In this document: piece by piece, positions 1 to 12,141 of the stretch
How the letters are laid out: every line of letters starts with the position of its first letter
Numbering within the stretch: position 1 is the first letter of the stretch
Assembly (NCBI RefSeq): GCF_026914265.1
Contig: NC_069136.1
Coordinates: 17,847,228-17,911,227 of the forward strand
Source of the DNA: Mya arenaria
Taxonomy: Eukaryota > Mollusca > Bivalvia > Myida > Myidae
Reading direction: 5' to 3'
Length of the DNA stretch: 64,000 nucleotides
Made by a program: the position numbers and the translations under genes
The notes under the pieces: generated by a model
Databases searched by the model: none
Seen by the model: the letters and a program-made list of their open reading frames with translations, nothing else
What the model was told of the DNA's origin: nothing

Positions 1-1222
1 GTCCTGACTTTGAGGTAGGGACACGGGTCTTGCACGCGACACGTCGTCTTGGTATGTGGAACACATTTGGCAAGTTATTTTAAAATCTGTCCATACAAGG
101 GAAAGTTACAGCCTGGACACGACAACCTATACTCTATGTCCTTATATGCAGCACTCCATTGTAAATAAGCACTAAGTGTGACCTTGACCTTTGAGGTAGG
201 GACACGGGTCTTGCACGCGACACGTCGTCTTGGTATGTGGAACACATTTGGCAAGTTATTTTAAAATCTGTCCATACAAGGGAAAGTTACAGCCTGGACA
301 CGACAACCTATACTCTATGTCCTTATATGCAGCACTCCATTGTAAATAAGCACTAAGTGTGACCTTGACCTTTGAGGTAGGGACACGGGTCTTGCACGCG
401 ACACGTTGTCTTGGTATGTGGAACACATGTGGCAAGTTATTTAAATATCTGTCCATACAAGAGAAAGTTACAGCCCGGACACGACAACCTATACTCTATG
501 TCCTTATATGCAGCACTCCATTGTGAATAAACACTAAGTGTGACTTTGACCTTTGAGGTAGGGACACGGGTTTTGCACGCGACACGTCGTCTTGGTATGT
601 GGAACACATTTGGCAAGTTATTTTAAAATCTGTCAATACAAAGGAAAGTTACAGCCAGGACACGACAACCTATACTCTATGTCCTTATATGCAGCACTCC
701 ATTGTGAATAAACACTAAGTGTGACCTTGGCCTTTGAGGTAGGGACACGGGTCTTGCAGGCGACACGTCGTCTTGGTATGTGGAACACATGTGGCAAGTT
801 ATTTTAAAATCTGTCCATACAAGGGAAAGTTACAGCCCGGACACGACAACCTATACTATGTCCTTGTATGCAGCACTCCATTGTGAATAAACACTAAGTG
901 TGATCTTGACCTTTGAGGTAGGGACACGGGTCTTGCACGCGACACGTCGTCTTGGTATGTGGTACACATGTGGCAAGTTATTTTAAAATCTGTCCATACA
1001 AGAGAAAGTTACAGCAGCACTCCATTGTGAATAAACACTAAGTGTGACCTTGACCTTTGAGGTAGGGACACGAGTCTTGCACACCACATGTCGTCTTGGT
1101 ATGTGGAACACATGTGGCAAGTTATTTTAAAATCTGTCCATACAAGGGAAAGTTACATAGACGGACGGACGGACAGACAGACGGACGGTGCGATTTTAAT
1201 ATGCCCACCTTCGGGGGCATAA
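1..1222. repeat. 181-bp tandem array with ACGG tract and terminal hairpin (Helitron-like/pearl-like element, truncated by window edge)
   Basis: Seven head-to-tail copies are visible. The landmark gaggtaggg recurs near 12, 193, 374, 555, 736, 915 and 1059, so the period is 181 bp, with a shortened sixth unit. The array is followed by an (ACGG)n-type tract at about 1158-1190 and then a hairpin at 1201-1220 (ATGCCC...GGGCAT). A core tandem array, a microsatellite and a 3' hairpin in this order match the organisation described for bivalve pearl/CvA and Helentron-type non-autonomous elements. The family assignment is inference; the tandem structure is seen directly. The 5' end lies outside the window. 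Confidence 0.8.
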
Positions 1223-1224
1223 AA

Positions 1225-1750
1225 ATTAAAGATTTAGAATAATTTATTTATAAATGCTATTCGTATGATAGGTAGCATTTTATGAACTAGTAGCATTCAA
1301 TGTATATTGTAGTATGATAAGTATAAAAAATTAAAGATTTAGAATAATTAATTTATTTATAAATGTTTTTCGTATGATAGGTAGCATTTTATGAACTAGT
1401 AGCATTCAATGTATATTATGGTATGATAAGTATAATGTATCACTTAATGTGTATTAATGGAACATGATATATCTGTAAGATAAGTAGCACTTTATGTCTA
1501 GAAATAGAACATGATATATTTTTATGATAAGTAGCACATTATGTCAATTCAACTGAACGTAAAATATCTGTATGAAAAGTAGCATTGAATATCTATTATG
1601 TATCATAAATATAATGCATCAATGGAACATGATATATCGATATGATCAGTAGCCCTTAATGAGTATTGATAGAAATATTATATCTGTATGATTAGTAGCA
1701 CTTAATGTATCTTTGTGAGAGGTAGCATTTAATGTATATGTGGACAGTGA
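1225..1750. repeat. AT-rich degenerate minisatellite
   Basis: Two near-identical copies of about 105 bp lie side by side at roughly 1225-1323 and 1326-1436. Both contain attaaagatttagaat and gataggtagcattttatg. Further degenerate units of the form tatgataagtagca continue to about 1750. No gene is seen. Confidence 0.65.
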
Positions 1751-1909
1751 TGGGTCTGTAAAATTAAACTCTGAACACAGACTGTAAGTTTCACATACTT
1801 TTACAGAACCAGAGTTTTTGTTAATATAACAATTATTTTCATTTATTTTCTCGCCTTATTTTGCAAAAAAAAATTAAACTTAATGAAATGATTTAAATGA
1901 CAGCACCGC

Positions 1910-2335
1910 AGAACAAATGCCAAAGGCTCATCCAATTTGTTTTCGAAAAGGGGCACAACTGGACAATTATTGAAGTCAAGAGTTATGGGCCTTGCTTTAT
2001 GTCTCTGGCAACATGTGTACCAAATTTCATGTGATTTTTAAGTTATGGCTGAGATTTTTGCCTTCCGGCTTTGTTTCGTTCAGTCTATTTATATTAATGA
2101 TAAATTGATATATATGACTGTCAGAGGTTTTTGCCATTTATTTTGGTCAGAAAGGGGCATTAATCTACAGATATTACAGTCAGAAATCATGTGGGTATTT
2201 TCACTGGCGGCATGTGTACCATGTTTCATTTGAACTGTTTTTGAGTTAAAGACAAGGTTCAAGTTTTGCTTGAAGCTGACAATGACCTCAAAGCTATCAC
2301 AATACAATGACTATTTCTTTGAAGAAAAGACAAGC
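1910..2335. repeat. Copy of a dispersed bivalve-type repeat
   Basis: The stretch holds the phrases ggcaacatgtgtaccaa and tttcatgtgatttt, and ends in caaagctatcacaatac. Related fragments are seen at about 5640-5770, 7425-7640 and 58,780-58,970. I take it as a degenerate non-autonomous element and see no coding content. The remaining gap to the RHBDD1 stop (2336-2874) is AT-rich. It probably holds that gene's 3' UTR, with a possible minus-strand ATTAAA signal near 2583. Confidence 0.55.
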
Positions 2336-2874
2336 ATCAGTATCACTCAAAAGTCTAATTTTAATATAAATCTACAGCTTTTTTGTGTCCATTTTGGCAA
2401 GCCATTTGTAAGATAAGTCTCTTCAAATTGGACAGGCCCAACTTTCAGTCTTAGTTTGACCATTTTAAATCAACAGATTGCATTATATTAAAAAAACATG
2501 TATTCAATTGGCCTAACATGAAAAACTTAAGTGTCAGTTCCAAGGTCCATAAATACATATATTTGCCAATCGTTTTAAATATTTAATAATTAAGGGGAAA
2601 AAGCTTGGTTTTACAGTATGTATAACACACAATAATAATGGGATTCAAACAAAGATTCACATATTAATTAATATGTTTCACAAAGCAGTTTCACAAAGCA
2701 ACATAGACTTCCTTTGCAACATGTTTCAGTTTACATGTTAACAAATTCTTGAAGCCTTTGCCATTGGCAATTCATGGCAATTAAGTCAATTATCACAGCT
2801 GTTGTCATAGACACAAATTCCTTTCTCCTGGCACCAAATACTGTCTGGCTGTTCGAGACTTGATCTCAGATTTA

Positions 2875-5580
2875 TCAGGTGTATCTGTCTGCCCGACGTC
2901 TTCGTAAGTCATCCAAGTCTGGATACAACCTCTCCTCACCATTTGGTCCTGAAATCAAAGAGAGGCATAGAATGCTGGAGTCTGGTTCAATCAAGATCTT
3001 ATTCGTCAGTTGTAATTCTCTTAAGAGTTATTACAATTTCTTTACATCAAATATTAAAACATATTGGTAGTACGGACCATACTCAGAAAAGTGTACTGCC
3101 CATTAAGTGAGTTAAAGCTGCACTCTCACAGATTTACCATTTTTACTTTTTATTTTTTGTCTTGGAAGAGCTAATTTTTGCATACATATCTGCAAACCAT
3201 TGATATAAGACTGCTGACAAAAAATCAGATCGTAGATTTTCATATTTCCGTTCGAAAATTAATGTTATATGGTCTAAACCGTTACTAACGGTTTAAGAAA
3301 AATGCATAAAAGATTAATGTTTGAACTGAAATATAAAAATCTGCGATCTAAGTTTTTGTCAGGAGTCTTATTTAACTGGTTTCCATGATTTTCGCAAAAA
3401 TTGGCTCGTTCCAAGACAAAAAATTAAAAAGTTGTCAACATGTTCAATCTGTGAGAGTGCAGCTTTAAAGTTCAGAAAAATAAGAAAGCAAATTGCTTCT
3501 TAAAAGTAAATTTATAGCTACTGTGTTACTTATTAATTTGCGTGCTCATATGGGTTACAAACAGATACATTATTCAAATAATTATTCCACATTAAAATTG
3601 TATTTAATTATTGTGTGTTCTTAATGTCGGTAAAGACTTAAATAAAAAGATGTTGATACTGCCTTGTTCAAGAATCATTGTAGTATTTATTAAAATCGGT
3701 CGATATGTACATCAGTATTATTTGTTTGTCAAATGAAAGAGAGATAATAAAATTTGTTTGCACACACATACACACAGAAAACTAGAAATGCTATTATGAA
3801 ATATTGCGATTATGTTTCAACCAAAATGTAGGACATAAATATCATACTAGGATCCTCGGAGTGTATGAAACATACCACTTGCATATTTTCATGTATTTTT
3901 CAATATTTAAGTTTAAGTTGGATTTCCTCTTTTTTATAGTATATCTAGTATGTGTTTCTGTAATTGTATATCTTTTTATGTTAATTCTTATGAACCGGTA
4001 CTTAAAAGTACAATAACTCCGATGCAGAGAATAAACATATTCATTAGGCATAATTTGACTTATTCAAGAACCAACAGTAGCTGTACATGTGTATCAATAA
4101 AACATGCTTATCGGTTTGTCATGTACTTTGTCATGTACTTAATAAAAGAAAGTTGCTAATCTGTGGCACATGTCCGCTGTATAATGACAGACATAAATGT
4201 TTATTGGCTTTAAAGTGTTCAGCACATTTTTAAAGGCAATGTTTAAACTCACTAAAATTTTCTTGCTGACTCTGCCGTGTGGCCCGTCTGATCTGCTCTT
4301 CTTCACTCAGTCCACCTGTATAATCCTCATACATTCTCTCTGATCCACGGCCTGCAGTAAAACAAAGCCAAATGCATGATGGAACTCTCAAAAAAGGCCG
4401 GCAGACTGTCAATTTATAAAATCCAACCAAGTAAAGAAGGATTTGGACCAGACAAAACATGACTGATGGATGTAATGATGAACATGATTCCTATATAGCT
4501 CCCACTTTACTTCATGAAGCAGGGTATAATAATGTTTTCATACACTATCAATCAATGGCTAAGCATTGAATTTACTTTGATGTCCATGCCACTTATAAAT
4601 TATTATTCCCTGGTAGAAATTATAACCTTTGCTAAGATTTAAATACACCTAGCATTTAACATGACATATAAATTATAATTACAATGAATTATATGAATTA
4701 CAAACAATTTCATGAGAATAATGATTGACAATTCTACCATTAAACAAGAACCAATCAATAGCCATTCTCTTTAATACACACCTAAGCACAATGCAATACA
4801 TTTCGATAGAGGTAAATACTACATTGTGATTAAACCCTTTTTATTTTATTTAGATTGAGAGAGCTATCACTCAATATTAACAAGAGCAGCACAGATGAAT
4901 TCTAATGCCTGTATGTTTTTTTCAGCCAATCATGGGAATAATTCGAAAGCAGAGTTCTCCACAATACACACACATATAAAGTTAAAAGATTGTCTCCCTG
5001 TCAAGAGTTCTGGACCACGCTACACATGGGCTCTGGGTACATGATTGTACTTAGTTTCATTTAGAAAAGTTGAAGCATTTTTTAGTAATGGCCTAGTTTT
5101 TTACCCAACATGCACCAATTTGAAACTCATTAAAGCAAAATTCCAACCCCAAGTTTCAGACTGACTGTTGCAGCTAGATGAGAGCAAAATAAGGAGATTC
5201 AAAAGCTTGCCTGTTTCTTTTTGTAAAACGATGAACATAACTAGATGTTCAATGAATGGGCTTATAAAATTAATAAATATTATAAGTCATAGTTATAGGA
5301 CTATTTACACTTGAGCTTATGCACCAGTCCATTGTAACCACAGCCCCCCCAGGTCCGGAGAATAGCAGGGAGTTTGACTTTCAGTCCAGCCAAGCCTGTG
5401 TAAAATTCACCCCCTACGGGAACAAACTGTTGGTCAAATCCCTGCTCCCCAGGGACCTTAGGTAAAACCCATTCTCCGCTATATTTGGCGCAAAGACAAA
5501 ACCACCGCATTCACCCGGCACCGTTGGGCCACCTGGAAGGTAAAAACACGGCCCATTTCCCGGGCTATCCCTGGTATACC

Positions 5581-5622
<42 letters not shown>

Positions 5623-8600
5623 TGGTTACAATTGACTGTGGCATTACCATGACTGGTAACATGTGTTCAAAGTTTGATACAAGAGGACTTTGATTTATGG
5701 CCAAGGTTAAATGGCTAGTATTCCGTCGCCAAAGACAACAATGAAGACAAAACTATGCTGATCATTTGAATAGACTAGCTTATCAAGAGAGACACAATGC
5801 AAATGTACTTGTCTGCTGTTTTTTTCCGGTGTCAACCAAGTGATGAGGAAAACACCGACAACACACCAAGGCTTTAACAATACTTGACAAAAAAAGAACA
5901 CAAAGCTTAAAAACAAACGATGATAATGCACAGAAGGCATCTACATGTAGATTAATATCAATACTCAACATAAACATCATGACTGGGTGCTAAAAATGTT
6001 ACAAAAAATATAATGGACATACCTGTTGTATAACCCCGACCAGTTGGCTGTCTGTTTGTTGTACCTTGAGTATATGTATAAGATGGCTCTGAAACATGAA
6101 AAACAAGATTTCACAGATAGTGAAGATCCAGACTGGTTTCATGACACATCTCATTCAGAGCATACTGTATTGAAACTTATACTTGATAAGTTGCTTAACA
6201 AAGGATTATTGTTCAGAACTTAGTTCAAGTTGGCAATGTTATTAGCATCATCAGTGTTAACTTGTAAAATTGATGATGTGCTAATATATTTAAATAGAAC
6301 AAGCAGTATCAATGTAATTTTCAGAGTAGAAAATTCAGAAAGCTTTAACAATGATTACATTAACAACATCATCACTTTTAACATAGTTTTCACCAGAAGG
6401 CCCATGGTTATTAAAGTTCTGTATAAAATGCAAATATATTTAGATAACGACAAAGCAGAGAAAATGCTGAATAAGCATTATCCAAAAAGATGGAAGAATG
6501 AGGCTTTGGAAAATTTCATTAATTTTCAACAAGTAAAAAAATGTTGAGCTTGTGATGAAAGCTCCATTTTGAGAGGCCTTATAAGAAAGTTCCCATGGTA
6601 ACCTAAAACCCCATCGTTGAGAGGCGGACTCCTAAACCATTAGACCCCTTTACCCCGTAACAACACAAAAATTTAATAATATTTATTACTGGCAACACTG
6701 TTGAAAATCGACCATTAGTGAAAACGATAATCTATTTTAAACTTAGGAAATAAATAAGTTAATCCAGTTCCCAGAATAAGACAAATTGAGTTTCCACTAA
6801 TTATTTTTAATTCATTATGTGTCCATTTCAAATTATTTGCCTATTCTGCTTTTTCTTATGCATTTTGTTACTCGTCTATTCTTAAAACATATGCTTTTTC
6901 TATGATATTAATTGTGTACTTATCTCAACTCAGACAGTGTGGGTTCAAACCCATCATGGAATTTTCTCATGGCCTCTCAAAATGGATGTCCCCAGAACTG
7001 ACTGTAAACAGTTCTCTTTAATATTGAGGCGAAATAATTTAGTATAAACTAAGACTACAACATTTATATTTACCTGGTGACATAAAACCATCCATGATCA
7101 TCTTCAAAGGACCTTTAATGTACAAAACTCCAACCAAAATCCCAGCCAAGTGACCTAAAACAGCAATATAAAACTGATAGAAAGTATGTGGATACTTACT
7201 TCTTATGTTTGAAATATTAAAATGAATCTAAAGATGCTCTTTTCATACGGCTCCTGATCCAAATCGCTGCATTCAACATATAAGGCAAGTCTTTGCCAGT
7301 AGTAAATATAATAATTTAATAATGTGTTTGCCAAACTTGTCCTAAATCCTACATTTAGACAAGCCGGCTGTTAAAAATTTAAAAGAGCTTCACAACGAGA
7401 ATATGAACACTGTTTTTATTCCAATTGAACAAGGGGCAAAACTCAACAATAGTAAAGCCTGAGTTATGTACCTTGCTACACGTGCTCATTTTCTCCTGCA
7501 ACATGTGTTCAAAGTTTCATACAAATATTTTGAACATAATTGAGTTCTGATCAATTTTAAAGGGTCTTCATGACAACAGGAGGTTGAGGACAACAAAATC
7601 AAGGTTATGACAAATCTTGATCTATTTCCTAGAAAAACAGATTATCAAAAGCAAGATTTTGGATAGAAATGTGAACATGGCTATGACAAAATCTTGACCC
7701 TTTTCCTTAAAATAGATATAAGAACTAAAAATGCAAGAATGAGGACTTGCTGGAAAAAATTCTAATAAATTCTATAAAAAATGTTAACTGCTATCGTTAC
7801 CTGTAAATGAGGCATTGGGGTAGATGATCTGTATAAGCCCTAGTTCGAGCCAGTAGATGTAGCGGGATGGCACGGGTATAAATCCCAGGGCGTAGTGGAG
7901 CCCGCGGGGCGAGTAGTGAACGGTCAGAACCTTCAAGGCAAATATCACACCTGCACAGGGAAGAAATTAAGTGAAGATGTTTCACAAATTGTAACTATAT
8001 ACATTAAATCAGAGAGTAGTCATTATGAAATAAAGAGCTTGAAAAATCTAAAAAAAAAATCATTTTGATGAAGGTACTATCTTAAATCGACAGTGCCTAT
8101 GTAATACTAGTATTATATTGTATTTCAAATATTATTTTTATTCAATTTCAACATTTGAGTCTTTAAAGCATTGTTTTGGAAACAGTTACGACCATGGCGT
8201 GCCAAAAAAGAAACTTTTAAAATAATTTTTAAAGTACAGCTACAATTAACTTTTTACATCCTATTTAGGCACATATATACATGTATATATTATAAAAATG
8301 AAAATTGTTTGCTTCAGTGTAAAATCGCAATATATTTCACTTCGTGTACACCAAAAGTTAACAAAACCCTTCAACTAAATAATTAAGTTTCTTAAGTAAA
8401 GCTAAGAATAAGTTTAATTTTTCTGACATGTCAGGGTAGGACTTGCAACTTTTTCTACAAAAGCAAGGTTTACTTTTTCTACAAAAGCAAGGTTTAAAAG
8501 AAAACATTATTACAGGGTGTACTTCATTTTTACAATTTTTTAAAATGAAACTTAAACAATAGCTGCACCACTCATAAAATATACCTTTTGGTGCTCACTC

Positions 8601-11600
8601 GATAAAATATATGTTTTTACACTGAAGCAAACAGTAATCCTTTATAAATTCAAATTACCTGAGAATCCTACTGCACATGTAAGATTGTAGGAATAATCAT
8701 CAAACACAGTGGCCATCAGCCAGTTGAGAGCCACTAACAGGCCGCTGGATAGAAATGTGAACACAGCCAACATGTAGGCAAAGTAAGGACTCCGGAACTT
8801 CCTCTCCAGCATGCTGCCTGAAACAAGACAATTTAGAGTGAAATCACACCACTGGAGAGAAACGTGAACACAGCCAGCAGGTAGGCAAAGTAAGGACTCC
8901 GGAACTTTCTCTCCAGCATGCTGCCTGAAACAAGACAATTTAGAGTGAATTAACACCACTGGAGAGAAATGTGAACACAGCCAACATGTAGGCAAAGTAC
9001 GGACTCCGGAACTTCCTCTCCAGCATGCTGCCTGAAACAAGACAATTTAGAGTGAATTAACACCACTGGAGAGAAACGTGAACACAGCCAGCAGGTAGGC
9101 AAAGTAAGGACTCCGGAACTTTCTCTCTAGCATGCTGCCTGAAACAAGACAATTTAGAGTGAATTAACACCACTAGAGAGAAATGTGAACACAGCCAGCA
9201 GGTAGGCAAAGTAAGGACTCCGGAACTTTCTCTCTAGCATGCTGCCTGAAACAAGACAATTTAGAGTGAAATCACACCACTGGAGAGAAACGCGAACACA
9301 GCCAGCAGGTAGGCAAAGTAAGGACTCCGGAACTTTCTCTCTACCATGCTGCCTGAAACAAGACAATTTAGAGTGAAATCACACCACTAGAGAGAAATGT
9401 GAACACAGCCAGCAGGTAGGCAAAGTAAGGACTCCGGAACTTTCTCTCTAGCATGCTGCCTGAAACAAGACAATTTAGAGTGAATTAACACCACTGGAGA
9501 GAAACGTGAACACAGCCAGCAGGTAGGCAAAGTAAGGACTCCGGAACTTTCTCTCTAGCATGCTGCCTGAAACAAGACAATTTAGAGTGAAATCACACCA
9601 CTAGAGAGAAATGTGAACACAGCCAGCAGGTAGGCAAAGTAAGGACTCCGGAACTTTCTCTCTAGCATGCTGCCTGAAACAAGACAATTTAGAGTGACAT
9701 CACACCACTGGAGAGAAAAGTTACATGGCCAGCAGGTAGGCAAGGTTAGGACTCCGGAACTTTCTCTCTAGCATGCTGCCTGAAACAAGATAATTTAGAG
9801 TGACATCACACCACTGCAGAGAAATGTGAACATGGCCAGCAGGTAGGCAAGGTAAGGAAACCTTCTCTCTAGCATGCTGCCTGAAATAACTAGACCATTG
9901 AATTAGAATCAACACTCCAGTAGAGAGAAAAACAGGAACACAGTCAGGGATGTTGAACAAGAATCCTTAGGAGAAATTTTAAACAGTGCAGTATTCAGGA
10001 GATTTAACAGCTGCAAATTGTTAAAACTGAAGAACAGCCGGGGGTCTGTATGAGTATGAGTGATTCATGCCCAAAAGCAGGGTGAAGTGGCTAAGACCCC
10101 TTTAAAAATAATTCATGTTCATTTCAAGGTACTGCTGACTGTTTTTGATGCAAATGTACCAGCAAAAAACTTTTTAAAACAACCGTACAATGGTCAGCAG
10201 TTAAAAGCTTTCAATCCTAATTTTTGGATATCTCCTGAAATTAACAACCCCCAAGTATTACTTTAAATCTCTCTTTGAAGTTACGAAATAATTCCTATAA
10301 TGAAATGGCCATCAGGTTATATAATAAACCATGTATATGTCTCTTACATATTGCCTGAAACAGAATTTTAAGCTACAAACAGAACTAGAATAGCAGTGAA
10401 GTAATAAAGAGGCGCACACCCACATATATAGTGTAGCAGTCAACAAGCCTGTTTTTGAAAAGGTTTCTCAGCATTAGATTCCTCTTCTGTCATATTCATC
10501 TGCTACATATAATGATTATATCTTCCTGAAATTTGCAACAAACCTGATGATTTTAGTGCTTTTTAAAGAACACTATGAATAATTGCACAGAAGTAAAAAT
10601 CATTAAATGTTCAATTTAAAATCTTTGTTTTACAGTGTCACTAACCTCACATTATCCTTGTTAACCAGTCATGGTGTTGCAAAACGGTTCCAGTTTTTGA
10701 CTAATAATTCTACTCAAGTAACCAATTATCAATAGTACATTCAGTTTTTGCCAATACCTTAAATGTAGTTTTTATCTTATTCAATAACTTGTAATCCTTA
10801 ACAATGCTTATAAATATTATGAGTATGTTTAAAGTTATAAGGTGTTGTTATTGCTTTCCACCATACTGTAAAAGATTAAACCTGAACACTTCCGAATGTA
10901 TAAATAAATGAACTCAAAATAGAAAATTGGGGAAAAAAACAAGTTTCTGGTTGATTCTATGATCGAGTATAACCAAATACAATTGTTGTTGATTTCAGGC
11001 CCAACCATTTAATTTTCGATTATCGGAATCTCACTAACCAGACATGGTTAAGTGTTACCTTTCCAGAGAAGAGAGACCATGTTGAAGTACAGGTGCATGT
11101 CGCTGGCGTGTACAAGCGTTCCCAGGAGAAGGCGGCTCCACTGTCGCTGGCTAACCACCAGGTGTGTGCTGATACACACATCACGTACTGACCCAAACCA
11201 TCGGTCAAGGTCACCAAAGCCCAGGAATATCGCAACCTGACCTTACATAAAGAACAGAATAGGGTTATCTAATTACTTACAAACAAATCAGGAAGATGGT
11301 TAATAAATTTCACATCATCAGTTACATAGGACATCTCTTAAAAGTACTTGATTCAGCCGTTATCATTTTACAGGTATAATCTAGTCGAAATAATGGGCAC
11401 AGCAGTCAAAATAAACACAAGCCCTGCACTGGTAAAATGCTTCCCCGGCTTGCTTAAATTCCATGTTTCACCAGGGCTTGATGAAATTGTTTTTACTAAA
11501 CACTAGTGCTTGTTCATTCAAAATCCTAAATTCAATGACTGCTCGGGTTCAATTTCATCCTGCAGCTTGTGCCTTCAAATCCAATAAGATACTATTTATA

Positions 11601-11759
11601 ATGTTAATGTTTATACATGTACATCTTTAGTCATAGTAACCAACCTATAATAGATATAAGTGTAACTGGTGGGATTTTGTCAAATCCGAAGTTCATCATC
11701 TGCATACCAAGCAGAAGAATTCCAAAGTTTTGCCCTCTTCTACGTCCTCCTCTAAACAT
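2875..11759 (-). CDS. RHBDD1: Rhomboid-related intramembrane serine protease RHBDL4 (eight coding exons)
   Basis: Coding exons on the minus strand are 11645-11759, 11059-11241, 8659-8817, 7801-7950, 7074-7154, 6023-6088, 4253-4351 and 2875-2948. All have GT-AG borders and every junction is in phase 1. The sum is 927 nt or 308 residues, against about 315 in human. Recognisable segments are the N-terminal NIPPVTL-like helix (DKIPPVTLISI), SDMHLYFNMVSLLWKG, the catalytic serine in CAVGFSG (about Ser152) and the catalytic histidine in GHLAGILVG (about His204). The C-terminal tail has a ubiquitin-interacting motif (EEEQIRRATRQSQQE) and ends in DDLRRRRADRYT, which fits the p97/VCP-binding motif. 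RHBDL4 is known as an ER protease that cleaves ubiquitinated membrane proteins for ERAD. The start was chosen at MFRGGRRRGQN, just inside a good splice acceptor. The gene appears intact. Confidence 0.93.
3116..3464. mobile_element. TTAA-flanked foldback MITE, copy 1
   Basis: The ends are inverted repeats beginning AGCTGCACTCTCACAG, flanked by TTAA at 3112-3115 and 3465-3468. Both halves are complementary over much of their length, so the element is close to a full foldback. Related copies lie at 45,561-45,843 and 49,368-49,967. TTAA target duplication is typical of piggyBac and Kolobok groups; the superfamily is not proven. It sits in the last intron of RHBDD1. Confidence 0.8.
4352..6022. other. 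RHBDD1 intron 6, no further exon seen
   Basis: AT-rich intronic DNA. Apart from the Harbinger-like MITE at 5320-5643 and a short dispersed-repeat fragment after it (about 5640-5770), I see no conserved coding or RNA feature. Confidence 0.6.
5320..5643. mobile_element. Harbinger-like MITE, copy 1, with 38-bp poly-G tract
   Basis: The imperfect terminal inverted repeats are TGCACCAGTCCATTGTAACC at the left and the complement of GGTTACAATTGACTGTGGCA at the right. They are flanked by the 3-bp direct repeat TTA (5317-5319 and 5644-5646). A run of 38 G lies at 5583-5620. A second copy at 46,531-46,850 has TAA duplications. TWA target duplications are typical of PIF/Harbinger elements. The proline-rich open frames read through it are artefacts of the G tract. 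Confidence 0.8.
6089..7073. other. RHBDD1 intron 5
   Basis: AT-rich intron. A plus-strand frame of 105 codons at 6230-6547 has no recognisable motif or codon signal and is treated as chance. Confidence 0.5.
7425..7640. repeat. Fragment of the dispersed repeat also seen at 1,910
   Basis: It shares the cctgcaacatgtgttcaaag and tttcatacaaatattttgaa phrases with the copies at 1,910 and 58,780. It lies in RHBDD1 intron 4. Confidence 0.45.
8750..9895. repeat. 107-bp minisatellite derived from RHBDD1 exon 3 and its splice acceptor
   Basis: About ten units follow one another. The acceptor landmark gcctgaaa recurs at 8816, 8923, 9030, 9137, 9244, 9351, 9458, 9565, 9672, 9778 and 9879, so the period is 107 bp, falling to 106 and 101 in the last units. 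On the minus strand each unit holds a pyrimidine-rich 3' splice site ending TTTCAG, followed by the first part of exon 3 (reading SMLERKFRSPYFAYLLAVF). Only the copy at 8659-8817 continues into the complete exon with the catalytic serine. The array lies in intron 2, upstream of the true exon in transcription order, and presents about ten decoy acceptors. Confidence 0.92.
9896..11058. other. Remainder of RHBDD1 intron 2
   Basis: AT-rich sequence with no recognised gene, RNA or repeat beyond short low-complexity runs. Confidence 0.5.
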
Positions 11760-12065
11760 TGTGGGTTTCTGAAACAGATCCATGAGTCTGGTAATATACA
11801 TGTGTGTATATGAATTGATCCAGATCAAATAAGACCTGGCCCAATCTTCTCGAAACATCTTACGTCCGTTATATCAAGATCAAGCTCAACACACTATTTG
11901 TGATTTCAGGGCTTTTTCTGCTCAGTTTGGGAAATTTTGCGTCGTGAATATGCCGAAATTGGGAAATTTGACAGTTTAAAGAAAAAGCTGTCTAGTCTCC
12001 TGCAAATGAGGAAATGATTTAATATTAGTTAATTTTCCCTTTTAACGATTCACAATGGCTGAAAT

Positions 12066-12141
12066 ATCATTCCTTGGGGTGTATTCCGGGGGGGTGGGGT
12101 GGGGGGGGGGGGGGGGGCAATGGTTAAAATTGATTGGTGCA
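12066..12141. mobile_element. Degraded terminal fragment of the Harbinger-like MITE with poly-G run
   Basis: A G-rich run is followed by GGTTAAAATTGATTGGTGCA. This resembles the right end of the elements at 5320-5643 and 46,531-46,850. No matching left end is seen. Confidence 0.5.

Noticed and set aside
5414-5704. Proline-rich 96-residue frame on the minus strand
   Set aside because: It reads through a 38-bp poly-G tract inside a MITE.
6230-6547. 105-residue plus-strand frame inside an RHBDD1 intron
   Set aside because: It is AT-rich, with no motif and no splice or start context; it is probably chance.
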